A stretch of 64,000 nucleotides of DNA from Massilia rhizosphaerae (GCF_016093545.1 NZ_JADKYX010000018.1:109243-173242), one strand, 5' to 3'; positions 34,736 through 43,969 are shown, counted from the first letter of the stretch. Translations and numbers: made by a program. The notes: a model not told the origin generated them from the sequence alone.

Positions 34736-36318
34736 TGGCGATCGACTACAACGTCTTTTACTCCAAAAAGGGCAAGGGCTACCGCAAGGAACAGATCGTC
34801 GACTGGTCCGCCTATGAGGTGCCTATCGACACTCGGCCAGGCCGTCTGGCAGGCAATTCGCGCATCTGGGGCGATGCCTCGCATGAGGTCCAGCGCAAGG
34901 TCATCGACGCCATCATCGTCGCCGCCAAAGCCGACGGCTTCACAGTGCGACGCATGGCGATGCTGCTCGCCATGGCGAAGATTGAATCGGGCTTCAACCC
35001 GGACGCGGCAGCCGGCACGACATCCGCCGCAGGCTTGGGTCAGTTCGTCAAGAATACGGGAGAAGCTTTCGGCCTGAATTCACAGAACCGCTTCGAAATC
35101 GACTCCAGCATCAAGGCATTGATCGGGTATTTCAAGGAGAACGAAGCGATCGCGCTCAAGAAGAAGAAACCGGACTACTTCGTCTACAAGTACCACCACG
35201 ACGGTCCCTTTGGTGAATATGGCGGCACGCAATTGGCCACCGACAAATTCGCGCCGCTGGCCGCGATCTACGAGAAGGCACTGATCGCCGGCCATGTGCT
35301 CACGATCCTGGACCCGAACGGACAGGCCATCGCCGGCGCCGAAATCAAGCTTGCGCAGAACAACCAATCGGCCGTCCTCAAAACCAATGAGCACGGCATG
35401 CTGCCGACGTTCATGGCCAACCCGGATTTCGGTCCGATCGCCGTCTACATCAAGAAGGTCGACGGCACGTTCAAGTACCTGGCGGACCTGGCGATCGACA
35501 AACTTGAATCCGCCTGGACGCTCGTCGCCCCGAAGGATCGGGTGCCGTTGAAGACGCATCTGCACGAACCCAAGGCAGCCGTGGCGGCACACGCTCCCGA
35601 CACGCACAAGGTGGGATCGGGCGAAACGGTGTCGCGCATAGCGCGCGACCATGGGACGACCTACCAGGAACTCTGCAAACTGAACGGAATCGAAAAACCT
35701 TACGTCATCTTTCCCGGCCAGATCCTGAAGCTGCCGCCAAAGAATGCGGGCGTGTCCCGCGCGTCGGCGCCGACGCACAAACCGGCAACCCCTCCGGTCG
35801 CACCGCCCGGAAGAGCTGTCGTAAAGGAGCGGCGCGATCCGGACAGCCAGCACCCTGTGGCAAACGTCATGGCGCCGCCCTCGGGGGGCGTGGCGGCGGC
35901 CATCGCCTACGCGATGAAGCATGCGCACCCAAAGTCGCAACATTTATGCCTGAAGTACGTCAAGCGCGCGTTGTTGGCGACCAAGATGATCCACACGTAT
36001 CCGGGCGTCATTGCGGCCAAAGATTTCGGCCCTTCTCTTGCCGCGGAAGGGTTCCGGAATCTGCTGGAGACGACACCGGGCACCAACCTCAACACAGCGC
36101 CCGTCGGATCCATCATCATCTATCACCCGGTGGAAAAGCAGGAGCACAACGGCAAGACAATCTACGGACACATCGAAATCAAGACCGAGACGGGCTACGT
36201 CAGCGATCACTTTACCGAGCATCCCACCTACCGCACCGACGAGGTGACAATGGTGTCCCCTGTCGGTAGATCCATTCCGGTCAGCTACAAAGTCTCCGGC
36301 ATCTGGTTCAAGGAATAA
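34735..36318 (+). CDS. T6SS peptidoglycan effector: lysozyme-like + LysM + papain-fold amidase-like
   Basis: The product is 527 residues without a signal peptide. Residues 40-165 resemble an SLT-type lytic transglycosylase (MAKIESGFNPDA with E84, then AAGLGQF). Residues 180-260 form a beta-sandwich-like region. A LysM repeat is at about 291-336 (THKVGSGETVSRIARDHGTT to FPGQILKLP). A Pro-rich linker precedes residues 385-527, where HLCLKYVKRAL (C405) and YGHIEIKT (H479) fit the Cys-His pair of NlpC/CHAP-type amidases. Two cell-wall activities in one cargo protein are inferred. Translation is coupled to both neighbours. Confidence 0.8.
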   Translation: MAIDYNVFYSKKGKGYRKEQIVDWSAYEVPIDTRPGRLAGNSRIWGDASHEVQRKVIDAIIVAAKADGFTVRRMAMLLAMAKIESGFNPDAAAGTTSAAGLGQFVKNTGEAFGLNSQNRFEIDSSIKALIGYFKENEAIALKKKKPDYFVYKYHHDGPFGEYGGTQLATDKFAPLAAIYEKALIAGHVLTILDPNGQAIAGAEIKLAQNNQSAVLKTNEHGMLPTFMANPDFGPIAVYIKKVDGTFKYLADLAIDKLESAWTLVAPKDRVPLKTHLHEPKAAVAAHAPDTHKVGSGETVSRIARDHGTTYQELCKLNGIEKPYVIFPGQILKLPPKNAGVSRASAPTHKPATPPVAPPGRAVVKERRDPDSQHPVANVMAPPSGGVAAAIAYAMKHAHPKSQHLCLKYVKRALLATKMIHTYPGVIAAKDFGPSLAAEGFRNLLETTPGTNLNTAPVGSIIIYHPVEKQEHNGKTIYGHIEIKTETGYVSDHFTEHPTYRTDEVTMVSPVGRSIPVSYKVSGIWFKE

Positions 36319-36319
36319 C

Positions 36320-36805
36320 ATGAAATTATCATCAGTACTCCCCGCGCTCGGCCTCGCTGTTTGCACCGCCGCGTGCTCCCAGGAGTTCCCCCACGCGACC
36401 TCGGCCTTTGTCTGCCCGGTAAAGAGCGTGGCCGGACCCAAGGTCGGGCACCAGGCGGTGGTCGACATACTTGGTGCACTCAACAAAGCTTTCGACGCGG
36501 CCCTCGGACCGGACGGCAAGCACGTCGACGATCCCAAAGTCGTCAATAAATTGGCCGCGACACGCCTGGACGATACAAAGATGGCGGCACTTGCCGATGT
36601 ATCGGGTTGCGCAGCGCTGATCGACATACGCTCATCGTGCTCGTTGTACTACGACCCTGAACTGGGCGACCCGCTGTCAGTCTTTATGGGCATGAAGAAA
36701 TCCGCTCCCCTGCGCAAGCAGTTCGAGGCGGCCATCGCACGATTGCCTGACGGAGAACCAAAGCACGCGGCCCAGAGTTGCATCAAACTGGTCGGACGTC
36801 CATGA
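36320..36805 (+). CDS. Candidate immunity lipoprotein for the upstream effector
   Basis: The product is 161 residues starting one base after the effector stop. The lipoprotein signal reads LGLAVCTAAC. The mature part has several cysteines (CAALIDIRSSC and a late SCIKLV), as in periplasmic amidase-immunity proteins. No close family was recognised. Periplasmic location, size and immediate position after a peptidoglycan-targeting effector support an immunity role. Its TGA overlaps the PAAR start (ATGA). Confidence 0.65.
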   Translation: MKLSSVLPALGLAVCTAACSQEFPHATSAFVCPVKSVAGPKVGHQAVVDILGALNKAFDAALGPDGKHVDDPKVVNKLAATRLDDTKMAALADVSGCAALIDIRSSCSLYYDPELGDPLSVFMGMKKSAPLRKQFEAAIARLPDGEPKHAAQSCIKLVGRP

Positions 36806-37062
36806 GCCGTCCGCTGATACGGGTCGACGATACGACCTCACACGGCGGCAAGGTGCTCGAGGGCTGCGAGAATATGATCGTCGACGGCAAGCCCGTCGCA
36901 CGCGTGGGCGACAAGGTCAGTTGCCCGATCCACGGCGACACGACGATCGACAGCGGCAGCCCCACATATATCGTCGACGGCAAGCCGACCGCGCGCGATG
37001 GCGACAAAACCACGTGCGGCGCCACGCTGAAGGCGACGCAAGACCATTACCTCATCCAATAA
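36802..37062 (+). CDS. PAAR-repeat spike-tip protein
   Basis: The product is 86 residues. The repeats GGKVLEGCENMIVDGKPVAR, VGDKVSCPIHGDTTIDSGSP and ARDGDKTTCGATL are typical PAAR elements with the metal-binding His and Cys. Such proteins sharpen VgrG spikes and attach effectors. The start at 36802 overlaps the preceding stop. It belongs to the vgrG transcription unit, and a second PAAR fragment exists at the left edge of the window. Confidence 0.9.
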   Translation: MSRPLIRVDDTTSHGGKVLEGCENMIVDGKPVARVGDKVSCPIHGDTTIDSGSPTYIVDGKPTARDGDKTTCGATLKATQDHYLIQ

Positions 37063-37066
37063 CGCC

Positions 37067-37699
37067 ATGAATCACACAATCTCCTGCCGCCTCGCGGCGA
37101 TCCTGTGCGCTTGCATGCTGGCAGCTTGTTCCGATAAGCATGCCGAGCAGAGCGCAGCTGCATCCGCATCATTGGCCGCATCCGCTCCGACGAAACCTGC
37201 CGCAGTGGCACCGGCACCGGCACCGGCGCCGACTACCACCGAATATGTCAAACATGCGGAACTCGACTGTGACAACCGGAAGATCGTGCTGGACGCGACG
37301 TGCAGTAATCTTTACAGCCCTGAATTGATGGTGTGCTCCCGTCAGTCGCTGACCGTCCTGGACAACGCGAATGGCGAGGAAATCGGCAAACGAGAGTTTC
37401 GCCCATCGAAGCACGACGGCGACACGCGGGCAGTGGTCGAAGAAAAAATCGGCGCACTTTCGTGCACGCGGTCGACGTCCGGCGAGCGCTATATCGTCGC
37501 TGAGATGTTCAATGGCGGCAATTGCGAGCAATGCGAGTGGAACGAGGTGTATGACTGGCAAGGCAAACTGGTCGGATCGAGCCGGGATCGCAGCAAGCGG
37601 AGCAAACTGGTAGCGGATTTGGTGTCTACGTCTCGGAACGCGGAGCATGTAATCGGGCGCAGCGAACTCGAGCACTTCTATTCCGTAGGCAAACAATAG
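37067..37699 (+). CDS. Cysteine-rich lipoprotein of the VgrG module, paralogue 2
   Basis: The product is 210 residues with a lipoprotein signal (LCACMLAAC) and an Ala/Pro-rich linker up to about residue 62. From HAELDCDNRKIVL on it aligns with the protein at 34187: VCSRQSL, EEKIGALSC, IVAEMFNGGNCEQCEW, GSSRDRS. It starts 4 bp after the PAAR gene. The pair brackets the effector-immunity-PAAR genes. A membrane-anchored immunity or chaperone-like function is possible; the family is not one I recognise. Confidence 0.72.
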   Translation: MNHTISCRLAAILCACMLAACSDKHAEQSAAASASLAASAPTKPAAVAPAPAPAPTTTEYVKHAELDCDNRKIVLDATCSNLYSPELMVCSRQSLTVLDNANGEEIGKREFRPSKHDGDTRAVVEEKIGALSCTRSTSGERYIVAEMFNGGNCEQCEWNEVYDWQGKLVGSSRDRSKRSKLVADLVSTSRNAEHVIGRSELEHFYSVGKQ

Positions 37700-37792
37700 C
37701 GGCGGCCCGAAAAGCTTGTGAGTGCCGGAAATCGTGAGCTCCTGCGGTAGCGGACCTGTCAGAAATTCTGTGTGCGGGGCCAGAATTCGTAG

Positions 37793-37925
37793 TTAGGTAA
37801 TTGCGTTTGCGAAGCGTTCGCCGAACATGATTGCGAATTGGTTGGCAGCCTGCTTCCAAGTACGTTGCGGCATCTTCGAGTCTTTCTCGATATTGCGCAA
37901 GGATGGTGCCCCAGAGCGTGGTGTG
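37793..37925 (-). pseudogene. IS256-family transposase, C-terminal fragment
   Basis: The minus strand encodes LRNIEKDSKMPQRTWKQAAN then QFAIMFGERFANAIT and stop, the end of an IS256-type transposase. Upstream the match dissolves into unrelated sequence. CACAGAATTTCTGACAGGT at 37753-37771 (complement) may be the matching IS end. It is a remnant only. Confidence 0.5.
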
Positions 37926-38268
37926 TGAAGAGTTCGCCGGAACCGGCGTGTGAGAAGGTAGCTTGAAGGGGCCGCCATTGTGATTCTTGAGGTAAATTCG
38001 GGTTTGCGAAGACTCAACTCAACCAAAGGAAAGCACAATGACCAACCCCACTATTGCATTATCCGAGATCGCCGACATGTGATCGAACAGTTCGCATGCG
38101 TACGGGGACTTGTTTGCCCCCTCTTCCGATGGTTGTCTTCCCGGCGCCGTTAGCGCCAAAGATGAATTCCTATTGCAAAACGAAAACAAAAAACCGTTGA
38201 TTATTCGAATCGAACAATCAACAGCCGATAAATATTCATATAAAAATCAACTACTTACACCATTTCCG
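37926..38268. other. Degraded stretch left of attachment core C
   Basis: No supported gene. A 15-codon frame at 38038 (MTNPTIALSEIADM) looks like the start of a lost gene. The part from 38150 on is AT-rich. The integrase expected next to core C for the second island is not present. Confidence 0.4.
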
Positions 38269-38284
38269 TCACTCCCACTCGATG
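38269..38284 (-). repeat. guaA 3'-end-like attachment core, copy C
   Basis: TCACTCCCACTCGATG, identical to copies A and B. It encodes Ile-Glu-Trp-Glu-stop on the minus strand. It closes a 7.8-kb interval from copy B that contains the whole VgrG module. Confidence 0.7.
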
Positions 38285-38520
38285 ATCAATGGCTGAGCTA
38301 AGCCTGTGAATTGATTAGTATTTTTACGGCACTTTCGGCTCAGTACCATCCGGAATACCACACAAAATTCATTGATCCGCGACTGGCAATAACAAGCACT
38401 ACGCGATCGGTAACCCCGATAGTGCTCGCCGTCCCGCTCTGGGCCATTAGCCACATGGTACCGTGAGTGGGATCTGCTGACGGCCCGCGAGCCTGCACTT
38501 CTCCATCACTGGCGCTACCA
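38285..38520. repeat. Element-end repeat following core C
   Basis: About 230 bp related to the sequence after core B, with GGCTCAGTACCATCCGGAAT at 38337 and CATGGTACCGTGAGTG at 38454. It ends near the last gene of the glucan locus. Confidence 0.55.
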
Positions 38521-38577
38521 AGCGGTAGGCACAGCGGTCGTCGTCCTTGTCGAACCGATACCAATCGCCCCCACCGA

Positions 38578-39411
38578 TTATCCCTTCACGCTTCCGACCA
38601 ACATCCCTTGGATGTAATAACGTTGAAGTCCGATAAACAGGAGCAGCACCGGAACGACGGTCAGGACCGAGCCGGCCATCATCATTTCGTTATCATGGCC
38701 ATGCTCGCGCGCGAGGGATGCCAATGCCACCGGAAGCGTGTAATGTTCGTTCCCGGCCAATACGATCAATGGCCACATGAAGTCGTTCCAGCTGGCGAGA
38801 AAGCTGAAGATCGCGAGCGTGACGAGAATCGGCGCCAGCAAGGGAAGGACGATCGAGCGAAAAATGCGGAATTCGCTGGCACCATCGATGCGCGCCGCGT
38901 CCAGCAGGACGTTGGGAATTCCAAGCGCGTACTGGCGCACGAGAAAAATGCCGAAGATGCTGACCATCGAAGGAACCAACACGCCGACATACGTGTTGAC
39001 CAGGCCGACGCTCTTCAACATGAGAAAAAGCGGCAACATGGTGACCTGCCCCGGAATCACGAGTATTCCGAGCATCAGCTTGAAGATGCGATTGCGCCCG
39101 GAGAATCGCAATTTGGCGAATGCATATCCCGCAGCGACGTTGAAAGTGAGCGAAATCAGCGTCGCCGCAGTCGCCAGCAGCATGCTATTGAGCAGGTAAA
39201 GTCCGATGTCGTGGTGATCGAACAGCTCGCGATAATTCGCCAATGTCGGATGTGCGGGCAAGAGCGGCGGCGGGAAGGTGCTGGCCTCGCCGGGCGCCAT
39301 GAAGGATACCGACAGCATCCAGGCCAGCGGAAAGAGGGTCAATGCCGCGGCACAGAGCAGTAGCGCGTTTACCAGCCCGCCTTTGACACCCCTGGCGAAG
39401 GCTGGTTTCAT
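38578..39411 (-). CDS. CUT1 sugar ABC transporter permease (MalG type)
   Basis: The product is 277 residues with six predicted helices. The permease EAA loop is at about 180-200 (DAARIDGASEFRIFRSIVLP). The start at 39411 overlaps the upstream permease stop (ATGA); a longer open frame upstream is only antisense extension. With the next two genes it forms an oligosaccharide importer. No ATPase gene is linked, so a shared MsmK/UgpC-type ATPase elsewhere is presumably used. It is the last gene of the minus-strand locus. Confidence 0.92.
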   Translation of the reverse strand: MKPAFARGVKGGLVNALLLCAAALTLFPLAWMLSVSFMAPGEASTFPPPLLPAHPTLANYRELFDHHDIGLYLLNSMLLATAATLISLTFNVAAGYAFAKLRFSGRNRIFKLMLGILVIPGQVTMLPLFLMLKSVGLVNTYVGVLVPSMVSIFGIFLVRQYALGIPNVLLDAARIDGASEFRIFRSIVLPLLAPILVTLAIFSFLASWNDFMWPLIVLAGNEHYTLPVALASLAREHGHDNEMMMAGSVLTVVPVLLLFIGLQRYYIQGMLVGSVKG

Positions 39412-40286
39412 TGTTCGTCTCCAAACCGCGTGAATTTGAGCTGCAGCAGCGTGATCGAAAACATCAGCAGGAACAGCATGAACGCGATCGCCGACGCGGA
39501 TCCGATGTTCCACCACTTGAAGCCCTGCTCGTACATGAAATACAGCACGCTCACCGTGCTTTGCATGGGGCCGCCTCCCGTCATGACGTAAGGCTCGGCA
39601 AACACTTGAAAGTAGCCGACCATGGTCAGAATACTCACCATCACAATGGTCGGGCCGAGCATCGGCAGCGTGATGTAGCGGAACCGCGCCCAATTGCCGG
39701 CGCCGTCGAGTTTCGCGGCGGCGTACAGATCCTCGGAAATGCTTTGCAGGCCGGCGATGAAAATGATCATGTTGTAGCCGAAATTCTTCCAGACACTGAA
39801 GACGATAATGGCGAACATTGCCCAATGCGGATCGCCGAGCCAGTCGAACCTTGGCACACCGAGTCCGCCGAGAACATAATTGATATACCCGTAGCGCGCA
39901 TGGAATAAGTAACGCCAAATCACCACGACCGCAACGAGCGATGTGACGACAGGCGCGAACAACGCCGTGCGAAAGAACGATGTGAAGCGCGCGGCCTTCG
40001 AATGCAGCAGCACGGCTGCGGCAAGCGATGTCGCGATCGACAAAGGCACGCCGACGACCACGAAATACAACGTGTTGCCGAGTGCTTTCCAGAACAGCGG
40101 CGTCTGCAGCAGGTCGATGTAGTTGCGCAGTCCGATAAAGCGCAGGTTCTTGAGGCTGGAGAGCGCATAGAGATCGAAATCCGTCAAACTGATGGCGAAC
40201 GCCGTCAGTGCCGGCAGCAAGAAGAACACCGCGATGGCGATCAAGGCCGGCGCAACGAAGCACCATGCCGCACGTTCCATTCTCAT
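39408..40286 (-). CDS. CUT1 sugar ABC transporter permease (MalF type)
   Basis: The product is 292 residues with six predicted helices. The EAA loop reads DLYAAAKLDGAGNWARFRYI near residue 205. It overlaps the substrate-binding protein gene by 4 bp and the following permease by 4 bp, so the three are translationally coupled. It pairs with the MalG-type permease in the inner membrane. Confidence 0.92.
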   Translation of the reverse strand: MRMERAAWCFVAPALIAIAVFFLLPALTAFAISLTDFDLYALSSLKNLRFIGLRNYIDLLQTPLFWKALGNTLYFVVVGVPLSIATSLAAAVLLHSKAARFTSFFRTALFAPVVTSLVAVVVIWRYLFHARYGYINYVLGGLGVPRFDWLGDPHWAMFAIIVFSVWKNFGYNMIIFIAGLQSISEDLYAAAKLDGAGNWARFRYITLPMLGPTIVMVSILTMVGYFQVFAEPYVMTGGGPMQSTVSVLYFMYEQGFKWWNIGSASAIAFMLFLLMFSITLLQLKFTRFGDEQ

Positions 40287-41575
40287 GGCACACGTCCGTG
40301 ATCGAGCATCCAGCGCCGCTTTTCCAGGATCCGGTCGACACGCGCGTCGAGTTCCCGTGCCGCTTCATCCACGGTCAGGCCTCCATGCACCATGACCTCG
40401 GCCACGAGGCGCATTTCGATGGCGATACGCGCCCATTCCGCCACCTTTGGCGGCGACTTCACACGCTCCAACTGGTCGCGGAACGCCCGCGCGTAGATGT
40501 CGTCAGCGAGCGCCGGATCATCCCAGGCACTGCGGCGCGGCGGCAGGTCGCCGATGGCATGGAACAGGCGCCGCTGTATATCGACGCGAGAGAGGAATTC
40601 GACGAGTTGCCAAGCAATATCCTTGTGCCTCGAACTGCGGAAGATCGCCAAACTGGCGCCGCCGGCGATAGACGCCCCGGGGCCGTTCGGTCCGGGCAAG
40701 GCGGCCGTCATCCAGCGGTCTTGCAGACCGGGGGGCAGGCGGCGCTTGAATTCGCCGATGTTCCATGGACCGGAAATATAAAAGGAATAATAGCCGCGGC
40801 CGAACTCATTCCACACATTGGAAACCTGGCCAGTGGCCAGTCGTGGCGCCCAATTGTGCTGGAAGGCCTCGTTGTAGAACTGCAGTGCGCGCCGAAAACT
40901 GGCGCTACGGAAGTTACCCCAACGTCCATTGGCACGCAACAGCGGTTCATCCTGTTGAAGCGCGAGTGCAAGCAATGGCTCGAATTCGTCCGTAGGCAAC
41001 AGCACGGCAAATTTATCCTGGCCGACCTTGGTCTTGATGGCGGCCATGGCTCGCTTCCACTCGTTCCAGTCCCTTGGCGGCGCGGCATACCCCGCCGAAG
41101 CCAGGATGTCCTTGCGGTAGAAGATCAGCCGCGTATCGACATACCACGGGATACCGTACAAACGCTCGTCTACGCGATTCGATTCCCATATGCCGGGGAA
41201 ATAATCTCCCTTTGAAATGGCGCTCGATGCGGCGACCCGACCGTCGAGCGATTCCAATGCGCCGAGGGCGACGAATTCCGGTATCCAGGTATTGCCCAGC
41301 TGACAAATATCGGGGCTGGAATCGCCGGCGAAGGCAGTCAGCAGCTTTTCGTGTGCCGAGGCCCACGGCAGTTGCTGGATGTCGATCCGTATGCCCTTAT
41401 GAGTACGCTCGAATTCGTCGACGAAGTCCTGTATGACCTCGCCCTCGCGGCCCATGGTCCAGAACCGAATCACCGTCACATCGGATACGGGGCGCCCCCG
41501 GCACGCCATCAGGCAGGCCGCAAGCACAAGCGACAACACGAGCAGGCGCTTCGGCAAGGCGATGGCAAACCTCAT
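40283..41575 (-). CDS. ABC transporter sugar-binding lipoprotein (SBP_bac_1)
   Basis: About 430 residues with a lipoprotein signal (LVLAACLMAC). The mature protein begins VTVIRFWTMGREGEVIQDFV, typical of family 1 solute-binding proteins, and includes DICQLGNTWIPEFVALGALE and YGIPWYVDTRLIFYRKDIL. It captures an oligosaccharide for the two permeases. The Met at 41575 immediately precedes the signal; a TTG six codons earlier is possible. A 142-bp gap to the GH3 gene upstream leaves room for a separate promoter. Confidence 0.9.
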   Translation of the reverse strand: MRFAIALPKRLLVLSLVLAACLMACRGRPVSDVTVIRFWTMGREGEVIQDFVDEFERTHKGIRIDIQQLPWASAHEKLLTAFAGDSSPDICQLGNTWIPEFVALGALESLDGRVAASSAISKGDYFPGIWESNRVDERLYGIPWYVDTRLIFYRKDILASAGYAAPPRDWNEWKRAMAAIKTKVGQDKFAVLLPTDEFEPLLALALQQDEPLLRANGRWGNFRSASFRRALQFYNEAFQHNWAPRLATGQVSNVWNEFGRGYYSFYISGPWNIGEFKRRLPPGLQDRWMTAALPGPNGPGASIAGGASLAIFRSSRHKDIAWQLVEFLSRVDIQRRLFHAIGDLPPRRSAWDDPALADDIYARAFRDQLERVKSPPKVAEWARIAIEMRLVAEVMVHGGLTVDEAARELDARVDRILEKRRWMLDHGRVP

Positions 41576-41716
41576 TTCACTGGATTGGGCCAACCGCCGC
41601 GCTGCCGCAAACGTCCGGGCAGCGCAGCGCAGGCATACCGCGAAATTTTACGTCAAGCAGGATTGCTTGAGTAATTCTAATCGCCTTACGGAAACAACAG
41701 CCGCCCAGGCATCCTG

Positions 41717-43969
41717 CTAGCGACCATACTGGAAACGGGATCGCAGACGGATATCATCCGACGATGCGCCGACCATCAGATCGAATTCACCCGGCTCGGC
41801 GTCCCAGCGCAACGCCGAATTGAAGAAGGAGAGGCTTTCCTTGTCGATCGTGAATTCCAGTGTCCTCGTTTCGCCCGGCGCCAGCGCTACCTTTTGAAAT
41901 CCCTTGAGTTCCTTCACCGGCCGCACGACGGAAGCAACGCGATCGCGAAGGTATAGCTGAACGACCTCCTCGCCGGCGACCTTGCCCGTATTGGTAAGCT
42001 TCATTCTGACTTTCAGTTTATCGTTGCCGCGCAGCGTCTCGCGGTCCAGTTTCAAATCGTCGTAACGAAACGTCGTATAGCTCAAGCCGAAACCGAAGGG
42101 AAAACGCGGCAAATTGACCAGGTCGATGTAGCCGGACACCCATTCCGTCGTCGTGGGCGTCGGCGCCGGCCGGCCGGTATTGAAATGGTTGTAGTAGATC
42201 GGGATCTGGCCCACGCTGCGCGGGAAGGTCATCGGCAGCTTCGCGCTCGGGTTCACGTCACCGAACAATACATCGGCCACCGCGTTGCCCGCTTCGCTGC
42301 CCAGCCACCACGTGTACAGGATGGCAGGGGCGTGGTCGGCCACCCAGTCGAACACGAGCGGGCGGCCGGCGTTGATCATGACCACCACCGGTTTGCCGGT
42401 CGCGACGATGGCCTTGACCAAATCCTCCTGCACGCCCGGCAGGGTCGGATTGGCACGGCTCCGCGATTCGCCGCTCGCATCCCAGCGTTCGCCGACGCCG
42501 ATGACCACCGCGTCGGCCTCGCCCGCGACCCGGACCGCCTCCGCGAATCCCGAACGGTCTTCGCCTTCGATGTCGCTGCCTTTGGCGTAAAGAAGCGTCG
42601 TGTCCTTGCCCACCTTCGCGGCGATGCCGTCCCATGTCGACACTGCCTGATGCGCGTAGTCGACGCCAGGCACCGTGACGGACCAGAAGCCGTGGTTTTC
42701 CACGCCCTGCTTGATCATGGGGCCGATGAGGGCCAGCTTCCTGACCGACTTGGACAAAGGCAGCACGGCGCCGTCGTTTTTCAGCAGCACGATGCTTTCT
42801 GCCGCGATGTCGCGGGCCGCTTTCCGGTGTTCCGGATTATTCAACGCCTGACGTTCGCGCTGGGGGTCACTGAATTTATAGGGATCCTCGAACAGGCCGA
42901 GTTCGAACTTCTTGCGCAGGACGCGACGCACTGCGTCGTCGACGTCGGCCAGCTTGACCTTTTTCTCGCGCACCAGTTGCACCAGATTGTCCTGGTAGGC
43001 ACCGCTCTGCATGTCCATGTCGACGCCCGCAGTCAGAGCGATCCGCGCCGCGTCCTTGTTGTCGGCCGCGTAGCCGTGGTCGACCATTTCATCGACGGAC
43101 CTCCAGTCCGAGACGACAAAGCCGGTGAATCGCCACTTACCCTTCAGGATATCGCGCAGCAGATGGCTGTTGCCCGTAGCGGGAACGCCATTCAGGTCAT
43201 TGAACGACGTCATGAACGTCGACGCTCCGGCATCGAGCGCCGCCTTGAATGGCGGCAGATAGGTTTCCCACAACATGCGCTCGCTCATGTCGACGCTGTT
43301 ATAGTCACGCCCGCCGACCGCCGCACCGTAAGCCGCAAAATGCTTGACGCACGCCATGACGGCGTCGACGTCGCCCAGCTGCCTGCCCTGGAATCCTTTC
43401 ACACGCGCGGCGGCGACCCGCGACGCGAGATAGGTGTCTTCGCCGGCTCCTTCCATGACGCGCCCCCAGCGCGGATCGCGCGCGATGTCGACCATCGGCG
43501 CGAAGGTCCAGTGGATGCCGCCCGCCGCCGCTTCGGTGGCGGCGACGCGGGCGCTGCGCTGGATCGCGTCCAGATCCCAGCTGGCGACCTCGGCGAGAGG
43601 GATCGGGAAGGTGGTCTTGTAGCCGTGGATCACGTCCATGCCGAACAGCAGCGGTATCTTCAGGCGCGATTGCAAAGCGAGTGCCTGGTACTGGCGCGTG
43701 CTGTTCGTGCCGATGACGCTGAACACCGAACCGACGCGGCCGCTGCGTATCCCGTCGCGCACGTTGGACTTGATGGCGACGGGCCCTGTGGCTTTCGACT
43801 CCGCCGAGTATTGAGTCAGCTGGCCGACTTTCTCCTCGAGCGTCATTTGTTTGAGCAGTCGTTCCACGCGCCGGCCAACGTCCGCCGACTCGGCCCCATG
43901 CGCCACGTTCACGCCAACCGCAAGCAATAGCGAAAGCACGATAGTTCTCGCCCGCATAGTTTTAATCAT
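41717..43969 (-). CDS. GH3 beta-glucosidase (BglX type), periplasmic
   Basis: The product is 750 residues with a Sec signal (LSLLLAVGVNVAHGAES). GH3 domains follow in order: N-terminal TIM barrel (GMDVIHGYKTTFPIPLAEVA near 110; nucleophile D288 in GFVVSDWRSV), alpha/beta sandwich (ALIGPMIKQ; VIGVGERWDASGESRSRA), and FnIII-like domain (VKELKGFQKVALAPGE). It releases glucose from beta-linked oligosaccharides. GGAG five bases upstream supports the start. It lies downstream of the MFS transporter by about 30 bp in the same operon. Confidence 0.93.
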   Translation of the reverse strand: MIKTMRARTIVLSLLLAVGVNVAHGAESADVGRRVERLLKQMTLEEKVGQLTQYSAESKATGPVAIKSNVRDGIRSGRVGSVFSVIGTNSTRQYQALALQSRLKIPLLFGMDVIHGYKTTFPIPLAEVASWDLDAIQRSARVAATEAAAGGIHWTFAPMVDIARDPRWGRVMEGAGEDTYLASRVAAARVKGFQGRQLGDVDAVMACVKHFAAYGAAVGGRDYNSVDMSERMLWETYLPPFKAALDAGASTFMTSFNDLNGVPATGNSHLLRDILKGKWRFTGFVVSDWRSVDEMVDHGYAADNKDAARIALTAGVDMDMQSGAYQDNLVQLVREKKVKLADVDDAVRRVLRKKFELGLFEDPYKFSDPQRERQALNNPEHRKAARDIAAESIVLLKNDGAVLPLSKSVRKLALIGPMIKQGVENHGFWSVTVPGVDYAHQAVSTWDGIAAKVGKDTTLLYAKGSDIEGEDRSGFAEAVRVAGEADAVVIGVGERWDASGESRSRANPTLPGVQEDLVKAIVATGKPVVVMINAGRPLVFDWVADHAPAILYTWWLGSEAGNAVADVLFGDVNPSAKLPMTFPRSVGQIPIYYNHFNTGRPAPTPTTTEWVSGYIDLVNLPRFPFGFGLSYTTFRYDDLKLDRETLRGNDKLKVRMKLTNTGKVAGEEVVQLYLRDRVASVVRPVKELKGFQKVALAPGETRTLEFTIDKESLSFFNSALRWDAEPGEFDLMVGASSDDIRLRSRFQYGR

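Noticed and set aside
39412..40368. Upstream extension of the MalG-type permease frame
   Set aside because: It lies antiparallel-frame inside the MalF-type permease gene; the true start at 39411 overlaps the preceding stop.
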